NCBI GenBank assembly: GCA_034432795.1 | Contig: DAOUBF010000029.1 | Location: 1 to 12,511, forward strand | Direction: 5' to 3' | DNA: 12,511 nt | DNA from: DAOUBF01 sp034432795 | GTDB taxonomy: Bacteria; Chloroflexota; Anaerolineae; DSLN01 | Shown here: positions 6,175 through 12,481 of the stretch, one piece after another | Numbering within the stretch: position 1 is the stretch's first letter | How the letters are laid out: each line of letters begins with the position of its first letter | Notes under the pieces: generated by a model | Databases searched by the model: none | Told to the model about the DNA's origin: nothing | The model's input: the letters and a program-made list of their open reading frames with translations, nothing else | Translations under genes and position numbers: made by a program

Positions 6175-7329
6175 TCAGATGGCCTCAAAGATATGCGTCA
6201 CTGCCGTCGCTGCCAGGCCGCCCAGGTTCTGCGCCATGCCCCAGCGCGCACCCTCCACCTGGTTGGGGCCGGCCTCGCCGCGCAGTTGCAGCACCACCTC
6301 AACCGCCTGATAAACGCCGGTCGCGCCCCCCGGGTCGCCCCGTGCCTTCAGTCCGCCGAAGGTGGAGATGGGAATACGTCCCTTCAGCCCGATGCTGCCG
6401 TCGGCGGCCAGGCGTGTGCCTTCCCCGCGCCCGGCGAAGCCGGTGGCCTCCAACGTCAGCGCGGCCAGGATAGTGTAGGCATCGTGCAACTCAAACACGT
6501 CAATGTCTTCCGGGCCGATCCCCGCCTGCTCATAGGCCTGGCCCGCCGACAGGTTGGCGGCGGTCAGGAAGAGTGGATCGGGCCGGTCGTGCAGCGCCAA
6601 GGCATCGGTGGCAATGGCCGAGGCCGCGATGCGCACCGGCTTCCGGGTGTAGTCGCGGGCCATCGCCGCCGGGCACAGCACCAGCGCGGCAGCGCCATCG
6701 GCGGCGGGCGCGGCATCAAACAGGTTGACCGGCTCGGCGATCATCGGCGCTTTGAGATAGGCCTCCACCGTGATCTTGTTACGGTACATGGCGTTCGGGT
6801 TGGTGGAGGCATTCTGGTGGGCGTTAACGCTGAACGGCGCGAAGTCGGCCAGCGTCAGGCCGTACTCGTACATATATCGGCGCATGAGCAGCGCGGCCAG
6901 CGCCGCAGGCGTGACGCCCTGCGCGGCCTCATAATCGCTGTCCACGCCGGTGGCCAGGGCTGCCTGCACCGGGCTGCCAATGCGGTCGGTCATCTTTTCC
7001 ACGCCGACCACGACGGCAATGTCCATCAGCCCGCTGGCGACCGCCGTATATGCCTGGCGCAGCGCCGCCGCACCGGAGGCCCCCGCCGCCTCCACCTTAA
7101 CCGCTTCCACGCCGCGCATCCCCACGAAATCGGCGATGAGCGCGCCCAGTTGCTCCTGGCCGGAGAGCAGGCCGCCCAGCCAGTTGCCCACGTACAACCC
7201 ATCCACGTGCTTCACGCCCGCATCGTTGAGCGCGGCCCGCACCGCTTCCCACGCCAGATGGCGTAGCGATACATCCCAATGTTCGCCAACCTTCGTCTGT
7301 CCGATCCCAATGACACTGACTTCACGCAT
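6175..7329 (-). CDS. Thiolase-fold protein of the archaeal acetoacetyl-CoA thiolase group, lacking key catalytic residues
   Basis: Homologous along its full 384 residues to archaeal acetyl-CoA C-acetyltransferases that condense two acetyl-CoA in a complex with HMG-CoA synthase and DUF35: GIGQTKVGEHWD (8-19), YVGN (46-49), QEQLGALIADF (58-68), GVEKMTDR (109-116), TDALALHDR (241-249), ELHDAYT (280-286). The nucleophile motif, normally EAACASG, reads EAAGASG with Gly83 (codon GGG). The C-terminal GHPxGATG motif reads GDPGGATG with Asp332 instead of His. His282 remains. Ordinary thiolase chemistry is therefore doubtful. The protein may be a structural partner in the complex or catalyse different chemistry, as Cys-less thiolase-fold/DUF35 aldolases do. 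GGAGGG 7 bases before the ATG fixes the start. It follows the HMG-CoA synthase gene by 60 bases. Confidence 0.88.
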   Translation of the reverse strand: MREVSVIGIGQTKVGEHWDVSLRHLAWEAVRAALNDAGVKHVDGLYVGNWLGGLLSGQEQLGALIADFVGMRGVEAVKVEAAGASGAAALRQAYTAVASGLMDIAVVVGVEKMTDRIGSPVQAALATGVDSDYEAAQGVTPAALAALLMRRYMYEYGLTLADFAPFSVNAHQNASTNPNAMYRNKITVEAYLKAPMIAEPVNLFDAAPAADGAAALVLCPAAMARDYTRKPVRIAASAIATDALALHDRPDPLFLTAANLSAGQAYEQAGIGPEDIDVFELHDAYTILAALTLEATGFAGRGEGTRLAADGSIGLKGRIPISTFGGLKARGDPGGATGVYQAVEVVLQLRGEAGPNQVEGARWGMAQNLGGLAATAVTHIFEAI

Positions 7330-7343
7330 TCTCGTCCCTCCGA

Positions 7344-7385
7344 CGAAGAACGGATGCCGAAAGGCGAATGGTCTTCCGTCCTTCG
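7344..7385 (-). promoter_or_regulatory. Intercistronic hairpin before the thiolase ribosome binding site
   Basis: On the - strand transcript CGAAGGACGG (7385-7376) pairs over 10 bp with CCGUUCUUCG (7353-7344). The one non-Watson-Crick pair is G-U in this RNA and A-C on the opposite strand. The loop holds an inner GCC/GGC stem (7356-7365). The stem ends 3 bases before the GGAGGG of the thiolase gene, so it could tune translation or protect the mRNA. Confidence 0.4.
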
Positions 7386-7389
7386 CGCA

Positions 7390-8505
7390 TCACTCCATCA
7401 CCAGCTTGCCCCGGAAGCGCGCATACGTGGCGTAGTCAATCACCGTCTTGCGGGCGATGTAGTCGCGCGTCTTCGGGGCGCGGTCGCGGCGCTCCTCAAT
7501 CAAGGGCGTGACCGTAATAGAGAAGGCGTCAGACCCCGCGCCGGAGCCGTAGGAGACCAGCAGGATGCGGTCGCCTGGCCGGGCGATGTCCAGCACCGCG
7601 CTCAGGCCCAGGAGCGATGAGCCAGCATAGACGTTGCCGACTTCGCCGGCGAGCAGGCCGGGCTGGTACTGCGCTGGGGTGAAGCCCAGCAGCTTGGCCG
7701 CCCGCTCCGGGAACTTGACGTTGGGCTGGTGGAAGACGGCATAGGTATAGTCGGAAGGCTGCGTGCCCAGCGCCTCCATCAGCCCACGCGCCGCCGAGAG
7801 TGTATGCTTAAAGTAGGCCGGTTCGCCGGTGAAGCGGTCGCCGTGCGAAGGATAAGTCTCGTGCGCCCGCCGCCAGAAGTCCGGCGTGTCGGTCACGAAC
7901 GAGTACGAGCCTTCAAACACCGCCAGGCTCTCCTCCTTTGGGCCGATCAGGTAGGCCGCGCCGCCCGCCGCCGCCGTGTACTCCAGCGCGTCGCCGGGCC
8001 GCCCCTGGGCAATGTCCATGCCGATCGCCAGGGCATAGCGGGCCATGCCGCTGCCCACGAAGCCGATAGCCGCCTGGATGGCCTCGGTGCCGGCCTTGCA
8101 GGCGAACTCCCAGTCGGCGGCCTGCGTGTGGGGCACCGCGCCGATGGCCTCGGCCACGATGGTGCTCGTCGGCTTGACGGCATACGGGTGCGATTCGCTG
8201 CCCACCCACACCGCGCGGATCAGCGTGGGGTCAATCTGCGCCCGCGCCAGCGCATTGCGGGCCGCCTCAATAGACATCGTGGCCACGTCCTCGTCCAGCC
8301 CGGCCACGGCCTTCTCCTGAATGGGCAGGCCGCCCGCGCCGCCGGTCCACACGCGGGCCACCTCGGAGGCGGGCAGGCGATAGCGCGGCACGTAAGCGCC
8401 GTAGCCGACAATGCCCACATCTTGAAGGGGGCGCAGCAGCGCCTGGGCCCCCTGCTTGAATCCTTCCGAACCTGGCTGAAAGCCGGGTACTGGGTTCTCG
8501 CTCAT
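7390..8505 (-). CDS. Hydroxymethylglutaryl-CoA synthase, archaeal type
   Basis: Condenses acetyl-CoA with acetoacetyl-CoA to HMG-CoA, the first committed step of the mevalonate pathway. The 371 residues match the archaeal group: GIVGYGAYVPRYRL (31-44), QEKAVAGLDEDVATM (63-77) bearing the usual catalytic acid, SESHPYAVKPTS (103-114), EFACKAGTEAIQ (133-144) with nucleophile Cys136, and FHQPNVKFP (258-266) with His259. All catalytic residues are present, unlike in the adjacent thiolase. An ATG at 8511 is also possible, but AGGAG stands 7 bases before the ATG at 8505 and abuts the earlier one, so 8505 is chosen. This leaves a roughly 28-residue N-terminal extension before the usual archaeal start. 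An extended -10 promoter lies at 8559-8567. Confidence 0.95.
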   Translation of the reverse strand: MSENPVPGFQPGSEGFKQGAQALLRPLQDVGIVGYGAYVPRYRLPASEVARVWTGGAGGLPIQEKAVAGLDEDVATMSIEAARNALARAQIDPTLIRAVWVGSESHPYAVKPTSTIVAEAIGAVPHTQAADWEFACKAGTEAIQAAIGFVGSGMARYALAIGMDIAQGRPGDALEYTAAAGGAAYLIGPKEESLAVFEGSYSFVTDTPDFWRRAHETYPSHGDRFTGEPAYFKHTLSAARGLMEALGTQPSDYTYAVFHQPNVKFPERAAKLLGFTPAQYQPGLLAGEVGNVYAGSSLLGLSAVLDIARPGDRILLVSYGSGAGSDAFSITVTPLIEERRDRAPKTRDYIARKTVIDYATYARFRGKLVME

Positions 8506-8543
8506 GTTCATTCTCCTGACACGTTCACATAATAGCTCAGTTC

Positions 8544-8557
8544 GTGATTTCCATCAC
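8544..8557 (-). promoter_or_regulatory. Operator-like palindrome at the HMG-CoA synthase transcription start
   Basis: GTGAT-N4-ATCAC, a perfect 5-bp inverted repeat lying just downstream of the -10 box, where the transcript would begin (near 8552). A repressor bound here would block initiation. The site is short and could be chance. Confidence 0.35.
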
Positions 8558-8558
8558 T

Positions 8559-8567
8559 ATTATAACA
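8559..8567 (-). promoter_or_regulatory. Extended -10 promoter of the HMG-CoA synthase gene
   Basis: On the - strand TGT directly precedes a perfect TATAAT (8564-8559), a TGn extended -10. No good -35 is present. The leader to the ATG at 8505 is about 47 bases. This gives HMG-CoA synthase and the thiolase a promoter separate from that of HMG-CoA reductase. Confidence 0.65.
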
Positions 8568-8596
8568 TAACACACGTTACGGTCTCTGCGATTAAA

Positions 8597-9901
8597 TTAT
8601 TTTTGTCGGGTCAGCGAGGCCAGAATCTCCTGCGCCCGCTCCAGACGGATGGCCCGCTCGGCCACCATCTGCCGGGCGACCCGCTCCACCAGGTCGCCGG
8701 TGGCTCCAGCAGCCAGCGCGATCTGGCGGGCATGCAGGCTCATATGACCATGCTGAATGCCTTCGCTGACCAGGGCGCGCAGCGCGGCCAGGTTCTGCGC
8801 CAGCCCCACCGCCGCCATAATCTCGGCCAGCTCCGCCGCCGTCTGCACGCCCAGGATCTTCAGGCAGACACGGGCGGTGGGGTGCGAGCGCGTGGCCCCG
8901 CCCACAATCCCGACGGCCAGGGGCAGTTCAATAGAGCCGAGCAGGTCGCCGTTCTCGTCCAGGTGCCAGTCGGTCAGCGCCCGGTACTGGCCGCTGCGGG
9001 CGGCGTAAGCATGGGCGCCGGCCTCAATCGCCCGCCAGTCGTTGCCGGTGGCGATAGCCACGGCGTCAATCCCGTTCATGATGCCCTTATTGTGCGTGGC
9101 GGCGCGATAGGGGTCGGCCAGGGCAAAGGCGTTGGCCTGGAAGATGCCCCGCGCCACTTCGCGCCCATCCAGCCCCTCGCGGGCCAACTGCTCCGCCGGG
9201 ACACGCGCCCAAGCCCGCGCTAGGCGCCGGTCGGCCAGGTTGGATAGGATGCGCAAGAGCGTGCGACCGCCGGTGATCTGGGCGATAAGCGGGGCGATGG
9301 CTTCTACGGCGGTATTGACGGCGTTCGCGCCCATCGCATCGCGCACGTCGTAGATCAGGTGGACGATGAGCATCGGCCCGGCCAGCGTGTCATACAGCGG
9401 GCGCACCTCCAGGTTTTTGGCGCCCCCATGCAGGCGGATCAGCATGGGGTCGTGGCGGTTGGCCTCGGCCAGGATGTCCTCCCGCGCCGCCTGGACCGCC
9501 TCGGCGGCCCGGTCCACATCGGCCAGGCCCACCACCTGCACCTGGCCGATCATCAGCGAGCGGTCGGCCTCGGCGCGAAAGCCACCGCCCGCCCGCACCA
9601 TCTTGGCGGCGTAGCTCACCCCGGCGACGACCGAGGGCTCCTCAATGGCCATAGGGATCAGCCGGTCGCGGCCATTGATCAGGAAGTTCGTGGCGATGCC
9701 CAGCGGCAGCGTGTACCGACCGGCGACGTTCTCAATCATCTGGTTGGCCTGGGCCAGCCCCAGGCCGTCTGTCCCTAAGAGTGTGGCCTGTTCCTCCGGC
9801 GTCAACCCGGCCCACTGCGCCACCCGCGCCACGCGCTCCTCTAAAGACAGTTCATAAAAGCCCGGTAAACGTGAGGTCTTCGCTTCGTCCTCTGGCGACA
9901 T
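8597..9901 (-). CDS. mvaA: Hydroxymethylglutaryl-CoA reductase, class II
   Basis: Reduces HMG-CoA to mevalonate with NAD(P)H (class II enzymes often work with NADH, and can run in reverse). The 434 residues align along the whole length with the Pseudomonas mevalonii type: MIENVAG (55-61), INGRDRLIPMAIEEPS (75-90) with Glu88, DVRDAMGAN (185-193), THNKGIMNG (269-277) with Lys272, ATGNDWR (284-290) with Asp288, and GHMSLHA (385-391) with His386. All four catalytic residues are present. A TTG at 9922 would add 7 residues; the ATG at 9901 is preferred because GGGGTGA lies just upstream and the length matches the family. It is the first mevalonate gene on this strand. Its leader holds the inverted repeats at 9921-9965. 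Confidence 0.95.
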   Translation of the reverse strand: MSPEDEAKTSRLPGFYELSLEERVARVAQWAGLTPEEQATLLGTDGLGLAQANQMIENVAGRYTLPLGIATNFLINGRDRLIPMAIEEPSVVAGVSYAAKMVRAGGGFRAEADRSLMIGQVQVVGLADVDRAAEAVQAAREDILAEANRHDPMLIRLHGGAKNLEVRPLYDTLAGPMLIVHLIYDVRDAMGANAVNTAVEAIAPLIAQITGGRTLLRILSNLADRRLARAWARVPAEQLAREGLDGREVARGIFQANAFALADPYRAATHNKGIMNGIDAVAIATGNDWRAIEAGAHAYAARSGQYRALTDWHLDENGDLLGSIELPLAVGIVGGATRSHPTARVCLKILGVQTAAELAEIMAAVGLAQNLAALRALVSEGIQHGHMSLHARQIALAAGATGDLVERVARQMVAERAIRLERAQEILASLTRQK

Positions 9902-9920
9902 GATCTCACCCCAATTTGAC

Positions 9921-9965
9921 AATAGACGATAGACACCCTTTCTCGTCTATCGTCCACCGTCTATT
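9921..9965 (-). promoter_or_regulatory. Nested inverted repeats in the HMG-CoA reductase leader
   Basis: GACGATAGAC (9925-9934) and GTCTATCGTC (9945-9954) form a perfect 10-bp stem with a 10-base loop. AATAGAC (9921-9927) can instead pair with GTCTATT (9959-9965), and these two pairings share bases 9925-9927. The structure ends about 9 bases before the GGGGTGA ribosome binding site. It may be a leader control hairpin or a short GTCTAT-based intergenic repeat. Confidence 0.45.
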
Positions 9966-9972
9966 CGTGAGG

Positions 9973-9978
9973 ATGTTA
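9973..9978 (-). promoter_or_regulatory. Weak candidate -10 element for HMG-CoA reductase
   Basis: TAACAT (9978-9973, 4/6 match) lies 11 bp downstream of the TTGATAG direct repeat, the same arrangement as the strong TATAAT before the DUF35 gene. Alone it would not be convincing; the shared arrangement is the argument. Confidence 0.3.
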
Positions 9979-9989
9979 GCACGGAGACC

Positions 9990-10006
9990 CTATCAAAAAC
10001 TATCAA
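9990..10006 (-). promoter_or_regulatory. Direct repeat TTGATAG-N3-TTGATAG upstream of HMG-CoA reductase
   Basis: The second copy of the element found at 6055-6071, differing at one of 17 bases. It overlaps the stop of the aminotransferase gene, where it supplies TGA followed directly by TAG. Confidence 0.5.
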
Positions 10007-11181
10007 AGTGCTGCCAGAAACTGGACGATCCGCTCCAGCCCGGCGCTCAGGGCCGTGGGGTGGGTGAGGAAGGAGAGGGCAATGTGGACGCCGACCTCAT
10101 AATCGTAGAAGTAGCCCGGATGGACGAAGACGCCGGCCTGGTGCATCAGCGCGATGACGAATTGCTCCTCGTCCATCTCACGCTCCAGCTCCACCGCCGC
10201 CATCAGGTGGAATCCGCCCTGGGGTGGGATGAAGCGCAGGCGGTCCGAGCGGCTCAGAAGCTGGACCGCCAGGTCGCGCCGCCGCCGCACCTCGGCCCGA
10301 TACTGCGCCAGAAACGCGCCGCCCTCCTGGAACAGCCGGGGCAGCGCAAGCTGGATAGGCATATGCACAGTGAGGAACGTATCCGCCATCGTCTCCAGCA
10401 CATCCACCGCCCGCGCCACCTGCGCCTTCGCGCCGGAGACGGCGATCCAGCCCAACTTGAGCGCGGGCAGGGCGAACATCTTGGAGATGCCGTTAAGCGT
10501 GAACAGAAGGTGCGGCTGGCTGACCGTATTGACGCGGGGGAAGGCTGGCAGGTCGTAGATGAACTCGCTATAGACCTCATCGCTGACCATCGCCAGGCCG
10601 TGGCGATTGGCGATGCGCACGATTTCGCGGATTTGATCGGCGGAGACGACGCTGCCAGTGGGGTTGTTCGGCGAGATCACCACGATAGCGCGGGTTCGCT
10701 CGTCTATGCGGCGGGCCAGTTCCGCCAGGTCCACCTCCCAACCCCGGTCTTCGCGCAGGGGGTAATGCCGCAGTTCCACCCGCGCCAGGGCAGCGATGTA
10801 GTCAAACAGCGGATAGCTGGGGTTGGGGGTCAGGATGTTGTCGCCGGGACTGGCCAGCAGGCTGAAGACGTAGAAGAAGGACTCGCTGGTGCCGGAGGTC
10901 AGAAGGATATTCTCGGCGGAGACCACAGCCCCCTGAGAGGCATAGTAATCCCGGATAGCCTGACGCGCCGCCGGGTCACCTTTGGGGTCGGGGTGGTAGG
11001 TCGGCTGGGCGAAATAGCGGGCGTACGCCTCGGCCAAGACCTCGCCGGGGAAGTGGAGGCCGTGCTCGTTGGGGTTGCCGGAGAAGAGCCGGATCACCGG
11101 CTTCCCCTGGCGCAGCAGGTCCCGATAGGCCCGCTCCACTGGGTTAATTTCGCCCTGCTCGCGGAAGATAACGTCTACCAT
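10003..11181 (-). CDS. PLP-dependent aminotransferase, class I/II fold
   Basis: Fold-type I aminotransferase of 392 residues, probably cytosolic. Visible parts: SGNPNEHG (34-41), YHPDPKGDPAARQAI (62-76), cofactor-phosphate loop TSGTSES (95-101), PNNPTG (171-176), SDEVYSEF (200-207) with Asp201 and Tyr204 for the PLP ring, and the Schiff-base lysine Lys234 in NGISKMFALPALKLGW (230-245). Near the C-terminus, where most relatives have an Arg that binds the substrate alpha-carboxylate (a pattern like RLSF), this protein reads IALSF (367-371) with Ala. The substrate may therefore differ from a standard alpha-amino acid, and no specific activity is assigned. A TTG at 11193 is possible; the ATG at 11181 is preferred although no Shine-Dalgarno sequence is visible. 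It follows the deacetylase gene by 56 bases. Confidence 0.87.
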   Translation of the reverse strand: MVDVIFREQGEINPVERAYRDLLRQGKPVIRLFSGNPNEHGLHFPGEVLAEAYARYFAQPTYHPDPKGDPAARQAIRDYYASQGAVVSAENILLTSGTSESFFYVFSLLASPGDNILTPNPSYPLFDYIAALARVELRHYPLREDRGWEVDLAELARRIDERTRAIVVISPNNPTGSVVSADQIREIVRIANRHGLAMVSDEVYSEFIYDLPAFPRVNTVSQPHLLFTLNGISKMFALPALKLGWIAVSGAKAQVARAVDVLETMADTFLTVHMPIQLALPRLFQEGGAFLAQYRAEVRRRRDLAVQLLSRSDRLRFIPPQGGFHLMAAVELEREMDEEQFVIALMHQAGVFVHPGYFYDYEVGVHIALSFLTHPTALSAGLERIVQFLAAL

Positions 11182-11204
11182 CGCCAGGCACAATCACAAT
11201 AGAG

Positions 11205-11237
11205 AGACCTCGCAGGTCTCCAAAACCTGCGAGGTCT
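11205..11237. repeat. Palindromic repeat directly after the deacetylase stop codon
   Basis: AGACCTCGCAGGT, 7-base loop, ACCTGCGAGGTCT: a perfect 13-bp stem abutting the TGA of the deacetylase gene (11240-11238). The - strand continues CTCTATTG with no T-run, so it is a poor intrinsic terminator and looks more like a dispersed intergenic palindrome. It shares a GCAGGT/ACCTGC core with the hairpins at 6125-6169. Confidence 0.65.
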
Positions 11238-12314
11238 TCAGAAATCCCAGGCGAGCTTGATGGCGAAGCTCTCCAGCGTGTCGCTATGGCGGATGCGCAC
11301 GCGCTTCAACTCGTAGAGCGAATCGCTGGTGTGGATGGTGCCCTGCTGCGTGGTGAGGGCGCCCCACAGGCCGATCTCGCGGACGACCCGGAGGACGTGG
11401 GCATCGTAGTGGCCGGAGGGGTAGGCGAAAAAGCGCGGGAAGCGACCAATATGGGCCTCCACCGTCTGGGCCGAACCCAGGATTTGCCAGACGAGGAAGT
11501 CGCGGTCACGCCCGCGCAGATCGGGATGGGTTTTGGTGTGCGGCTCAATGTCCATGCCCGCTGCACTCATCTCCTCGGCCTGGCGCCAGTTCAGGTACTG
11601 AGGCAGGCCCTGGTCCATGAACTCGGTGAGGACGAAGAAGGTCCCTGTGAAGCCGTACTTTTGCAACAGGGGGAAGGCGTTCTCGTAGGCATCGCGGTAG
11701 CCGTCGTCAAAGGTGAAGATGATGGGTTTTTCTGGCAACGGTCGCCCCTGCGCCAGCGCATAGACCAGGTCATACAGGCGGATGGAGGTGTAGCCGTTTT
11801 GGGCCAGCCACTGGAGTTGCGCCTTAAAGTCCTGGGGGGCCACCGAGAGATCGCGTTCAATGGCGTCGGCGTTGGGCGGAGGCACCGCGATATGGTGGTA
11901 CATCAGGATAGGCACACGCACCTGGCGGATGATGCCGTCAGGCGTAGGCCAGGGCGTGGGCGTAGGGGTCGGCGTCGGGCTAGGCGTGGGCGTCGCGGTC
12001 GGGGATGGCGGCAGCGTGGCGCTGGCGGTGGGCGAGGGGAGCGGCGTGGCCGTATGCGTCGGCGTCAGGGTGGGCCTGGGCGTGGCGGTGGGCCGGGAGG
12101 CGTCATCCGCCTCAGAGATGACCCAATACCGGCCCAGGGAATAGAACACCGGCAGGTAAAAGGGGGGCTGGCCGGAGGGGGCGGGGGCCTGGCCGGAACG
12201 AAATGGGAACAGGCCCCGGCTGGCCGACCAGCCGAGGGCAAACAGCACCAGGGTGATCAGGGCGACGCCGGCGGCGAAGGGCCAGCTTTGCGCGGGCCGC
12301 CGCGCCGTGCGCAT
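11238..12314 (-). CDS. Membrane-anchored polysaccharide deacetylase (NodB domain) with Thr/Pro-rich stalk
   Basis: Carbohydrate esterase family 4 enzyme expected to remove N- or O-acetyl groups from a cell-surface or extracellular glycan. The 358 residues comprise a short basic N-terminus, one transmembrane or signal-anchor helix (about 12-29), a Thr/Pro-rich spacer (74-125), and a NodB domain (about 133-358). The domain has VPILMYHHI (134-142), metal and catalytic motif TFDDGY (201-206) with Asp203 and Asp204, zinc ligands His259 and His263 in EPHTKTHPDL, and FAYPSGHYD (296-304). The polypeptide can be read open to 12497, but the ATG at 12314 is chosen because a promoter (12368-12340) starts transcription near 12333 and the membrane anchor begins soon after this Met. 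The family includes both peptidoglycan and exopolysaccharide deacetylases; the substrate is unknown. Confidence 0.92.
   Translation of the reverse strand: MRTARRPAQSWPFAAGVALITLVLFALGWSASRGLFPFRSGQAPAPSGQPPFYLPVFYSLGRYWVISEADDASRPTATPRPTLTPTHTATPLPSPTASATLPPSPTATPTPSPTPTPTPTPWPTPDGIIRQVRVPILMYHHIAVPPPNADAIERDLSVAPQDFKAQLQWLAQNGYTSIRLYDLVYALAQGRPLPEKPIIFTFDDGYRDAYENAFPLLQKYGFTGTFFVLTEFMDQGLPQYLNWRQAEEMSAAGMDIEPHTKTHPDLRGRDRDFLVWQILGSAQTVEAHIGRFPRFFAYPSGHYDAHVLRVVREIGLWGALTTQQGTIHTSDSLYELKRVRIRHSDTLESFAIKLAWDF
11940..12095. repeat. Low-complexity tract coding the Thr/Pro stalk of the deacetylase
   Basis: Degenerate repeats of about 6 bases (GGCGTG, GGCGTC, GGCGTA and similar on the + strand) encode alternating Thr-Pro on the - strand. 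This kind of tract changes length easily by slippage. The protein spacer probably lifts the catalytic domain off the membrane and could be O-glycosylated. Confidence 0.75.
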
Positions 12315-12339
12315 AGGACGGGCGGTTGACACAACGCCT

Positions 12340-12368
12340 AGTATACCGTTGGCTGCGATTTTAGTAAA
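12340..12368 (-). promoter_or_regulatory. Sigma-70-type promoter of the deacetylase gene
   Basis: TTTACT (12368-12363, 4/6) is followed by a 17-bp spacer and TATACT (12345-12340, 5/6). Transcription would begin near 12333, about 20 bases before the ATG at 12314. Confidence 0.55.
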
Positions 12369-12426
12369 GCCGGGGCTGGCGACTGGGTGTATTCCATATT
12401 GGGGGCGGCCCTGCGGTTGACTGCCA

Positions 12427-12481
12427 GCAGGCGTCCCGTGAGGGGAACCGCGCCTGCCAGGCCGGGGGCCGGGCGCCCCCC
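12427..12481. other. GC-rich region with two inverted repeats upstream of the deacetylase
   Basis: GCAGGCG (12427-12433) pairs with CGCCTGC (12451-12457), and GGGGGC (12464-12469) pairs with GCCCCC (12475-12480). No conserved core of a known RNA gene was recognised. A frame on the + strand stays open to the window edge but has no start or family features. It may be part of an intergenic repeat or the end of something beyond the window. Confidence 0.3.

Noticed and set aside
6193..8532. Long + strand open frames opposite the thiolase and HMG-CoA synthase genes
   Set aside because: They are rich in Arg, His, Gly and Gln, have no motifs, and lie entirely opposite well-supported genes.
9902..9922. 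TTG start for HMG-CoA reductase at 9922
   Set aside because: The ATG at 9901 has GGGGTGA just upstream and gives the normal family length; the TTG frame would begin inside the leader hairpin region.
9916..11202. A 428-residue open frame on the + strand opposite the aminotransferase
   Set aside because: The - strand frame contains a complete aminotransferase with a PLP lysine; the + frame has only antisense-type composition.
11205..11237. Intrinsic terminator after the deacetylase gene
   Set aside because: The stem is strong but no T-run follows on the - strand, so it is listed as a repeat instead.
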